Source: Myxococcales bacterium
Lineage (GTDB): Bacteria > Myxococcota > Myxococcia > Myxococcales > Myxococcaceae
Reading direction: 5' to 3'
DNA: 6,156 bases
Assembly (NCBI GenBank): GCA_009885595.1
Contig: VFKJ01000376.1
Coordinates: 1-6,156, forward strand
Below the pieces are notes generated by a model that was not told the origin of the DNA, made no database searches, and was given only the letters and a program-made list of their open reading frames with translations. How positions within the stretch are numbered: position 1 is the stretch's first letter; every line of letters starts with the position of its first letter. Positions 1 to 6,156 of this stretch are shown in pieces. A program made the position numbers and the translations under genes.

Positions 1-963
1 GCCGAGGTGGTGGTGTCCGACACCGTGCTCAAGCGCGTGTGCGAGACCCGCAGCGCGGTGCTCACCGCCGACGCCATTCTCGACAGCCGGTTCTCGTCGT
101 CGGAGTCCATCGTCGCCCAGGGCATTCGTTCCGCCATGGCCGTGCCCCTGCTCAGCAAGGGCGTGCTGCGGGGCGTGCTCTTCTGCGACACCCGCGAGCG
201 CACCAACGCGTTCTCGGAGAAGGACTTGAAGGTGCTCTCGGGCATCGCCTCGCAGGCGGCGATCGCGCTGGAGAACAGCGAGCTGGCGCGGAAGATCGAG
301 CAGGAAGTCGTCACCCGCGCCGAGCTGTCCCGCTTCCTCGCGCCCGCGGTGGCCGAGGCGGTGGTGTCCGGCAAGGTCGAGCTGTTGCGCGTGGGTCGCC
401 TGGCCGAGGTCAGCTGCATCTTCGCCGACATCCGCGGCTTCACCTCGATGGCCGAGGCCGACAGCCCGCAGGAAACCGTCGCGATGTTGAACACCTTCTT
501 CACCGCGATGGCGAACTGCATCTTCACGCATGAGGGAAACCTCGACAAATTCATCGGGGACTGCGTGATGGCCACCTGGGGGCCGCCGATCACCCACACC
601 GACGACGCCAGCCGGGCGCTCAAGTGCGCGCTGGAGATGCTCGACGAGATCACCGCGATGAACGAGGCCCGGGTGGCCGCCGGCAAGAAGGCGATCGAGG
701 TGGGCATCGGCGTCAACACCGGCCAGGCCGTCGTCGGCTACATCGGCAGCAACGAGCGCCACGAGTTCACCGCCATCGGTGACTCGGTCAACACCGCTTC
801 CCGGCTCTGTGGCCTGGCCAAGGGCGGCGAGGTGCTCGCCAGCGACGTGACGGTGAAGCGCGCTGGTCCTGGCTTCAAGGTGGAGGCCGTCTCCGTGCTG
901 CAGGTCAAGGGCAAGGAGAAGGGCGTGCCCGCGTACCGGGTCCTCGACTACACGGGCGCGTGA
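1..963 (+). CDS. GAF domain-containing class III adenylate/guanylate cyclase, N-terminus cut by window edge
   Basis: The frame is open from base 1, so the true start lies to the left; 320 residues are visible. Residues about 1-95 are the end of a GAF sensory domain (AVPLL, RGVLFCDT, FSEKDLKVLSGIASQAAIALEN). A helical linker (about 95-125) leads into a class III catalytic domain (about 132-305). Catalytic features are intact. The metal-binding aspartates are D143 in FADIRGF and D187 in FIGD. The purine-specifying lysine is K183. N264 and R268, in GDSVNTASRL, are the transition-state residues. The partner of K183 is T257, in EFTAIGD, where mammalian cyclases have Asp. Within the family this K/T pair marks class IIIb enzymes, which usually make cAMP and are often bicarbonate-responsive. 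The product is therefore probably a soluble ATP cyclase regulated through GAF; an upstream FHA or second sensory domain is possible but outside the window. The stop codon overlaps the kinase start (TGATG), which suggests translational coupling. Confidence 0.93.
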   Translation, partial: AEVVVSDTVLKRVCETRSAVLTADAILDSRFSSSESIVAQGIRSAMAVPLLSKGVLRGVLFCDTRERTNAFSEKDLKVLSGIASQAAIALENSELARKIEQEVVTRAELSRFLAPAVAEAVVSGKVELLRVGRLAEVSCIFADIRGFTSMAEADSPQETVAMLNTFFTAMANCIFTHEGNLDKFIGDCVMATWGPPITHTDDASRALKCALEMLDEITAMNEARVAAGKKAIEVGIGVNTGQAVVGYIGSNERHEFTAIGDSVNTASRLCGLAKGGEVLASDVTVKRAGPGFKVEAVSVLQVKGKEKGVPAYRVLDYTGA

Positions 964-2933
964 TGAATGACGCGCGTTCCTCGCGGAGCGTCGTCGCGCA
1001 GTCCTGTCCCAACTGCGGGAAGCTCCATGACGTGGCCGTGTACGTGACCGGCCAGCCGCTGGTCTGCACCTGCGGCATCCGCTTCGAGGTCAAACGCAAC
1101 GACGTGAAGACGGTGGCGCCCAGGGGCACCGAGACGGTGCTCGCCCGCGGCGTCGACGTGGTGTTGGAGAACACCTTCGCCAGCAGCAAGCCTGTCCCGA
1201 GCCGAGTCGAGGTGGGTCCGTTCGACGACGACGAGCCCACCAGCGCCTCGGTGGCACCCAGGGTGCCCGGGTACGAGCTGGTGGAGTTGCTGGGCAAGGG
1301 CGGCATGGGCGAGGTGTGGCGCGCCCGGCAGACCTCGCTGGGCCGGCTGGTGGCGGTGAAGCTGTTGCCGCCGCGCTTCGCCAGGGACCCCGAGTTCGTG
1401 GCGCGCTTCGACAAGGAAGCGCAGGCGCTCGCCTCGCTCTCGCACCCGGGGGTGGTGCAGATCATCGATCGCGGCCAGGCGGGCGATCACTACTTCTTCG
1501 CCATGGAGCTCGTCCCCGGCATCAACCTGCGGGAGATGATGGCGGCGGGGCGCCTGCCGGTGCGGGACGCCACCCGCATCGGCATTCAGATCGCCCGGGC
1601 CATCGACTACGCGCACGAGATGAAGGTGGTGCACCGCGATCTGAAGCCCGAGAACATCCTGGTGGACGCGCGCGGGCACGTGAAGATCGCCGACTTCGGC
1701 CTGGCGGGAATGAAGGGCAACGAGCGCGACATCGCGCTGACGGCCACCGCGGTGGCGATGGGCACCGTCAACTACATGGCGCCCGAGCAGCGCCGCGACG
1801 CCAAGAACGTCGATCACCGGGCCGACCTCTATTCCCTGGGCGTGCTGCTCTACGAGATGTTCACCGGCGAGGTGCCGCTGGGGCGCTTCAAGCTGCCCTC
1901 GCAGAAGGTGCCCGGGCTCGACGTGCGCGTCGACGAGGTGGTGGGGGCGCTGCTGGAGACCGAGCCCGAGGCGCGCCCGGGGCGGGCGAACCTGGTGGCC
2001 GAGGTGCTGGAGCAGGTGATGCCTTCCAGCGGGGCGCCGGCGCCGGCTGCTTCGCTGCCGCCCGCGGCGCAGCGCTCACCGCAGAGCCACCCGCCCTCCT
2101 TCGTGCTGCAGCCGGGCTCGGGGTGGAAGGCGGGGGTGTTCGTGCTGGGCGGGCTGCTGCTGCTGGGGTTGGCGGTCAAGCTGTGGCCCGAGAGCAAGGC
2201 CCCCACGCCCGCCCCGGCGGCGCCGCCCGCCTGGTACCGCGACAGCGACGACGACGAGATGTTCTCCAGCCTCACCCAGGACGGGGACGCGTTCACCTTG
2301 GGGTTCGAGCCGGTGGGCGAGGGCGGGGAAGACATCAACCTGCACAGCGGGCTGTGGCGGGTGGAGGACGGAATGCTCACCGCGGTGCAGTACGGCGGGC
2401 CCATGCAGCACGAGGTGCTGGTGCCGCGCGCGTACGTGGCCAAGCGGTACTTCCTGGCGGATCGGCTTGACGTCTCGGTGGACGTGACCGTCGAGCCGCT
2501 GCCCGCCGAGTTTCCGCGGGTGGACCTGGAGACGGAGCAGCACTTCGCCGAGTTGGCGTTTCGCATCAACGATCTGCAGCTGAGCGTGTTCGCGATTCCC
2601 CGCACCGACATGCGCCTGGGCTGGCGCTACTTCAAGAAGGACGGGCAGAAGGTCGACGGCAACTCCACGGATGATCTGAAGGGGCTGCAGGCTGACCCGG
2701 TGCCCGTCCCCCCCGGCAAGTTCCGCATGCGGCTCAAGCTGACGGCGCTGAAGAACGGTGACGTGAATGCCGAGGCGTTCATGAACAGCACCCGGGTGAC
2801 GCGGCAGGTGCTGCCGGGCCTGGCGGGGCAGGTGGGGAAGGTCGCCCTCGGCTGCCGCAATCACGTGTGCAAGTTCGACAACCTCACGGTCGATGGGGAG
2901 GTCGGGCAGCGGCCGGCGCCGCGCTCGAACTGA
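963..2933 (+). CDS. Transmembrane Hanks-type serine/threonine protein kinase with N-terminal zinc-ribbon-like motif and C-terminal extracytoplasmic domain
   Basis: 656 residues from the ATG at 963. That ATG shares one base with the cyclase stop and is preferred over the GTG three bases earlier. Residues 15-37 hold C15-x2-C18 and C35-x-C37, resembling a small zinc ribbon. The kinase domain (about 104-353) has every key element: glycine loop GKGGMGEV (111-118), K133 in VAVK, helix-C E152, HRDLKPEN (224-231, an RD kinase), DFG (244-246), activation-loop threonines (260, 262, 268), MAPEQ (272-276) and DLYSLG (288-293). The C-lobe stretch GRFKLPSQKVPGLDVRVDEV resembles kinases common in Planctomycetes and relatives. 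A Pro/Ala-rich linker precedes one membrane helix (about 388-408). The remaining 240 or so residues should lie outside the cytoplasm. They look beta-rich and end in CKFDNLTVDG, a pattern seen in concanavalin-like or 3-keto-disaccharide-hydrolase-like (DUF1080) folds; this domain call is tentative. It is probably a receptor kinase sensing an envelope ligand and acting with the coupled cyclase. Confidence 0.93.
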   Translation: MNDARSSRSVVAQSCPNCGKLHDVAVYVTGQPLVCTCGIRFEVKRNDVKTVAPRGTETVLARGVDVVLENTFASSKPVPSRVEVGPFDDDEPTSASVAPRVPGYELVELLGKGGMGEVWRARQTSLGRLVAVKLLPPRFARDPEFVARFDKEAQALASLSHPGVVQIIDRGQAGDHYFFAMELVPGINLREMMAAGRLPVRDATRIGIQIARAIDYAHEMKVVHRDLKPENILVDARGHVKIADFGLAGMKGNERDIALTATAVAMGTVNYMAPEQRRDAKNVDHRADLYSLGVLLYEMFTGEVPLGRFKLPSQKVPGLDVRVDEVVGALLETEPEARPGRANLVAEVLEQVMPSSGAPAPAASLPPAAQRSPQSHPPSFVLQPGSGWKAGVFVLGGLLLLGLAVKLWPESKAPTPAPAAPPAWYRDSDDDEMFSSLTQDGDAFTLGFEPVGEGGEDINLHSGLWRVEDGMLTAVQYGGPMQHEVLVPRAYVAKRYFLADRLDVSVDVTVEPLPAEFPRVDLETEQHFAELAFRINDLQLSVFAIPRTDMRLGWRYFKKDGQKVDGNSTDDLKGLQADPVPVPPGKFRMRLKLTALKNGDVNAEAFMNSTRVTRQVLPGLAGQVGKVALGCRNHVCKFDNLTVDGEVGQRPAPRSN

Positions 2934-2953
2934 TCGACTGCCAACGAAACTGC

Positions 2954-2996
2954 CTCCCTCTCCCCGCGGGGGAGAGGGTCGGGGAGAGGGCTTGCC
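2954..2996 (+). repeat. REP-like GGGGAGAGGG palindromic element, copy 1
   Basis: The element has a C-rich arm CCCTCTCCCC (2956-2965), a GCG loop, a G-rich arm GGGGAGAGGG (2969-2978), TC, and a second identical G-rich arm (2981-2990), then CTTGCC. A near-identical copy in inverted orientation lies at 3277-3320. Similar sequences recur in intergenic regions of many GC-rich proteobacterial and myxobacterial genomes, where they yield spurious peptides such as LSPTLSPAGRGR; that statement is from general knowledge. The element fills most of the 66-bp gap between the convergent kinase and lipoprotein genes. Confidence 0.85.
2956..2978. terminator. Possible bidirectional terminator hairpin between convergent genes
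   Basis: A perfect 10-bp GC-rich stem with a 3-nt GCG loop lies 22 bp after the kinase stop and about 20 bp after the lipoprotein stop read from the other side. No T-tract follows on either strand, so it is not a canonical intrinsic terminator. It could still pause polymerase or protect 3' ends. The role is inferred from position. Confidence 0.35.
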
Positions 2997-2999
2997 AGC

Positions 3000-3281
3000 T
3001 CACTTCGCCTGGCACACCGACTCGACACACCCGCACTCCACCGTCGTGGGTGGATGCTGCACCTCGCAGCCTTCGAGGGTGACGAACCAGTTGCCGTCCC
3101 TGGGAACGCACGACGCAGAAGGATGACAGCGGTTGGTGAGGATGAAGCAGTCGGCATCGGCTGAGCACGCCGGGCAGAAGCCAGCATCAGTCGCCGGCTG
3201 ATCCACGCAGGGACTGCCGAGCTTCTGCGGTTCCAGCAGGCACCCCGAGATCAGCAGCAGGAGCAGTGTCGTTTTCGGCAA
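3000..3281 (-). CDS. Small cysteine-rich lipoprotein, function unknown
   Basis: 93 residues from a TTG start at 3281. The N-terminus MPKTTLLLLLISGC is a compact lipoprotein signal peptide: Lys3, a run of leucines, and lipobox ISGC with C14 as the lipidated cysteine. The mature part is small and holds ten more cysteines (25, 36, 39, 45, 52, 58, 72, 83, 85, 90), an even number that suits disulphide pairing after export. No enzyme motif is visible. Start choice: TTG has GGAG five bases upstream. The alternative ATG at 3329 overlaps the regulator's stop as ATGA and adds 16 residues, but these are simply translation of the palindromic repeat. The gene is last in the minus-strand group, 44 bp after the regulator's frame-corrected stop, and ends facing the kinase gene. 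Similar Cys-rich lipoproteins are common in Myxococcota; the exact family is not recognised. Confidence 0.75.
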   Translation of the reverse strand: MPKTTLLLLLISGCLLEPQKLGSPCVDQPATDAGFCPACSADADCFILTNRCHPSASCVPRDGNWFVTLEGCEVQHPPTTVECGCVESVCQAK

Positions 3282-3320
3282 GCCCTCTCCCCGACCCTCT
3301 CCCCCGCGGGGGAGAGGGAG
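3277..3320 (-). repeat. REP-like GGGGAGAGGG palindromic element, copy 2 (inverted relative to copy 1)
   Basis: The reverse complement of this segment matches copy 1 at 2954-2996 almost base for base; the core differs only by one extra C. Its core 3295-3318 is a perfect 24-bp palindrome, and the second G-rich arm (plus-strand CCCTCTCCCC, 3283-3292) is separated from it by GA. It begins 6 bp after the regulator's frame-corrected stop and includes the lipoprotein TTG codon (3281-3279). Confidence 0.85.
3283..3292 (-). promoter_or_regulatory. Ribosome binding site of the lipoprotein, inside the repeat
   Basis: Read on the minus strand, GGGGAGAGGG is followed by C and the TTG start. GGAG (3290-3287) lies five bases before TTG, a workable Shine-Dalgarno spacing. 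This stretch is the outer G-rich arm of repeat copy 2, so the mobile or repeated element appears to supply the translation signal. Confidence 0.5.
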
Positions 3321-3325
3321 ACAGA

Positions 3326-4833
<1,508 letters not shown>

Positions 4834-5000
4834 CTCGAGGAGCAGCGAGTCCAGCCGCAAGGAGGCGGCTGTGCAAGGCAATCCGGAATCGGCGGCCGTG
4901 GCGAGCACGCCGGAGCGGAGCCGGTCTGGCGGAACGCCAGGCGAGCCAGGCTCGGAGCGAAGCGGAGAACTGGCCGAGGCGTAGCGACCCGGTAGCACGG
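4834..5000. other. Gap between hydrolase and regulator genes, with two adjacent small hairpins
   Basis: This 167-bp stretch is open in the regulator's frame, but its peptide is Arg/Ser/Pro-rich and not domain-like. It contains two back-to-back perfect inverted repeats: CTGGCG-GAA-CGCCAG (4926-4940) and CGAGCC-A-GGCTCG (4942-4954), followed by GGAGCGAAGCGGAG-type sequence. These could be an RNA processing or attenuation element within the operon transcript. No convincing -24/-12 or -35/-10 promoter was found in it. Confidence 0.45.
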
Positions 5001-5831
5001 TCACCCCAGGGTGATGCGCTTGTTCTCGCGGGCGGGCTCGCTGGCGGCGAAGTAGTGGCGGGCCTCCTCGGCCATGTCTTCCACCTGGGTGTCGACGTGC
5101 CCCGGGTCGTGGTGGAAGAGGAACAGCCGGCCCGCGCCCACGGACTGCGCGATGCGCGCGGCGTCGATGTTGGTGGAGTGCCCCCAGCCCTTCTTCGGCG
5201 GCCCCACGCGCCCCTCGTACTCGTCGCGGGTGTACTGCGCGTCGAGCACCAGCGCGTCGACGCCTTCGAGCACCCGGCCCACCTTCGCCTCCAGCGACTC
5301 CAGCGTCATCTCCACGTCGGTGCAGTAGGCGAAGCGGCAGCCGTCGGCCTCCACCAGGTAGCCGATGCAGCCCTGCGGGTGCGGCAGCTCGAAGGGGGTG
5401 ATGCGGAACGGCCCGGTCTCGATCACCCCGCCGGGCAGCGCCGAGCGGAAGTCCAGCTTCGCGCGCATGGCGGCCAGGGGGACGGGGAAGTTCGGCGGCT
5501 CCATCTGCTTGCGCAGCACCGACTGCAGCTGCTGCTCACCGTCGGCGCCGGGCCCGTACATCGTCAGCTCGGTGGTGGGCAGGAAGGCCGGGGAGAAGAA
5601 GGGGAAGCCCTGCACGTGATCCCAGTGCAGGTGCGAGAAGAGCATCGTCGCCTTCACCGGCGGCGACTTGATGAGCGAGTCGCCCAGGCTGCGCAGCCCG
5701 GTGCCCGCGTCGAAGATCAGGCGGTGTCCCCGGCTCTCCAGCTCCAGGCACGAGGTGTTGCCTCCGATCTTCGCGACGTTTGAACCCGACGACGCCACGC
5801 TGCCACGTACACCCCAGAATCGAACGTCCAT
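5001..5831 (-). CDS. Metallo-beta-lactamase-fold hydrolase (PhnP/COG1235-like)
   Basis: 276 residues, start to stop intact. The N-terminus MDVRFWGVRGSV followed by GGNTSCLEL and IFDAGTGLR is the opening beta-strand signature of a cytosolic metallo-hydrolase family related to PhnP and other cyclic-phosphate phosphodiesterases. Metal ligands are visible: H67-x-H69-x-D71-H72 in SHLHWDH, H151 in ELPHPQG, D172 in YCTDVE, D197, H218 in GWGHST and H240/H241 in FHHDPGH. No signal peptide is seen, so it should be cytoplasmic, using two metal ions to cleave a phosphoester or similar bond. The substrate cannot be read from the sequence. A cyclic nucleotide phosphodiesterase role would fit the neighbouring cyclase but is inference only. 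ATG at 5831 has AGGAG seven bases upstream. It is the first gene of the minus-strand group, preceded by a sigma-54-type promoter. Confidence 0.93.
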   Translation of the reverse strand: MDVRFWGVRGSVASSGSNVAKIGGNTSCLELESRGHRLIFDAGTGLRSLGDSLIKSPPVKATMLFSHLHWDHVQGFPFFSPAFLPTTELTMYGPGADGEQQLQSVLRKQMEPPNFPVPLAAMRAKLDFRSALPGGVIETGPFRITPFELPHPQGCIGYLVEADGCRFAYCTDVEMTLESLEAKVGRVLEGVDALVLDAQYTRDEYEGRVGPPKKGWGHSTNIDAARIAQSVGAGRLFLFHHDPGHVDTQVEDMAEEARHYFAASEPARENKRITLG

Positions 5832-5838
5832 CGGAGCA

Positions 5839-5843
5839 CTCCT
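5839..5843 (-). promoter_or_regulatory. Ribosome binding site of the hydrolase gene
   Basis: AGGAG on the minus strand, seven bases before the ATG at 5831. This fixes the start of the metallo-hydrolase. Confidence 0.8.
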
Positions 5844-5883
5844 GGTTGGCTACGACGGGAAGGTCGCAGTCGCAGGGGCCTTC

Positions 5884-5899
5884 AGCAGGCGCAGTGCCA
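5884..5899 (-). promoter_or_regulatory. Sigma-54 (-24/-12) promoter of the hydrolase-regulator operon
   Basis: The minus strand reads TGGCAC-TGCGC-CTGCT. The -24 half is a perfect TGGCAC, preceded by T. GG and GC are exactly ten bases apart as in consensus TGGCACG-N4-TTGCW, and the -12 half differs only at its first base. The predicted transcription start is near 5873, about 42 bases before the ATG. A sigma-54 activator is encoded downstream in the same operon. Confidence 0.65.
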
Positions 5900-5914
5900 A
5901 CCGCTAAGCGGTTG
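5898..5914. promoter_or_regulatory. 17-bp perfect inverted repeat, candidate operator
   Basis: CAACCGCT-A-AGCGGTTG has 8-bp perfect arms around one central base. It overlaps the first two bases of the -24 element. Its dyad symmetry and position suggest a protein binding site. Sitting directly on the promoter would suit a repressor or a second regulator better than a distant sigma-54 activator site. Confidence 0.5.
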
Positions 5915-6109
5915 ATGCGAGGGTTCCCAGGTCACGAGCTGCGCCAGGGTGGATCGCGCCGTGCTCGGAAACGGATCAGGGGTCCGGCGCGAGCCAGGGT
6001 CGCAAGCCCGAAAGGGCGTGGTCTGGCCAGATCTTCGCTCGTGCTCGACGCGAACCGGCCCCTTTGGCCTCCTCCGCCCGGTCGCTCTGGGCACATGGCT
6101 TCGTGATGG
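5915..6109. other. Non-coding stretch with possible RNA structure
   Basis: No convincing gene: the short open frames on both strands lack ribosome binding sites, recognisable motifs and the strong GC bias at third positions of the real genes. Structural hints on the plus strand include a GCCC-GAAA-GGGC hairpin with a GNRA loop (6006-6017). GCGCGAGC (5987-5994) could pair with GCTCGTGC (6037-6044) with one G-U pair, enclosing that hairpin. There is also the 10-bp palindrome TCTGGCCAGA (6022-6031). No tRNA is seen. Confidence 0.35.
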
Positions 6110-6135
6110 ACGCACGGGGTCCGGTGCGTGCTTTT
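6110..6135 (+). terminator. Intrinsic terminator-like hairpin on the plus strand
   Basis: ACGCAC (6110-6115) and GTGCGT (6124-6129) form a 6-bp stem with an 8-base loop, followed by GCTTTT. The T-run is short. It points to a plus-strand transcript ending here, although no plus-strand gene lies between 5832 and this point. Confidence 0.4.
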
Positions 6136-6156
6136 GAGCGCGTCACCGCGGCTTAC

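Noticed and set aside
948..1817. 289-codon minus-strand open frame across the kinase gene
   Set aside because: His/Arg/Gly-rich antisense frame typical of GC-rich coding DNA; it opposes a kinase with every catalytic motif in place.
2076..2864. 262-codon minus-strand open frame across the kinase C-terminal part
   Set aside because: Antisense shadow without motifs; the plus frame is continuous with the kinase.
2861..3187. Short open frames on both strands around 2861-3187
   Set aside because: Their peptides (for example PLPDPLPRGE) are translations of the palindromic repeat or antisense of the lipoprotein.
4870..4900. Possible second sigma-54 promoter before the regulator gene
   Set aside because: A GG and GC pair is present but separated by eight rather than ten bases, which abolishes the -24/-12 geometry.
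5055..5783. 242-codon plus-strand open frame opposite the metallo-hydrolase
   Set aside because: Antisense shadow; the minus strand carries a clear HxHxDH hydrolase with a ribosome binding site.
5912..5940. TTGATG as a -35 box for a plus-strand transcript
   Set aside because: No acceptable -10 box lies 16-18 bases downstream.
5882..6115. 77-codon minus-strand open frame upstream of the hydrolase
   Set aside because: It would cross the sigma-54 promoter and the palindrome and shows no recognisable motif.
5949..6137. 62-codon plus-strand open frame at the right end
   Set aside because: GTG start without a ribosome binding site, weaker third-position GC than the real genes, and its stop lies just past the terminator hairpin.

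Overview
The window reads as GC-rich chromosomal DNA of a signalling-heavy Gram-negative bacterium, most likely a member of the Myxococcota. This placement is inferred from gene content: a GAF-linked class III nucleotide cyclase, a transmembrane Hanks-type Ser/Thr kinase, a GAF-type sigma-54 activator and a cysteine-rich lipoprotein. No rRNA or other taxonomic marker is present.

Layout. On the plus strand, a cyclase gene enters from the left edge (1-963) and overlaps by one base the start of a zinc-ribbon/kinase/membrane-anchor/extracytoplasmic-domain gene (963-2933). On the minus strand, reading right to left, are a metallo-beta-lactamase-fold hydrolase (5831-5001), a sigma-54-dependent regulator (4833-3326) and a small lipoprotein (3281-3000). 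The two groups converge at about 2934-2999. The right end (5832-6156) has no convincing gene. It holds the promoter region of the minus-strand operon and a terminator-like hairpin facing the other way.

How the parts may work together. The cyclase and kinase look translationally coupled and could form one signalling unit. The minus-strand group appears to be a sigma-54 operon. A -24/-12 element with exact spacing lies about 50 bp upstream of the hydrolase start, and a perfect 17-bp inverted repeat abuts its -24 half. The operon itself encodes a sigma-54 activator, so self-regulation is an attractive but unproven idea.

Main oddities. (1) The sigma-54 regulator gene changes reading frame just before its Fis-type DNA-binding domain, exactly inside a short perfect inverted repeat. 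(2) Two nearly identical copies of a roughly 44-bp GGGGAGAGGG-type palindromic element lie in opposite orientation on either side of the lipoprotein gene, and one copy carries that gene's likely ribosome binding site and start codon. (3) The kinase has an unusual domain order.
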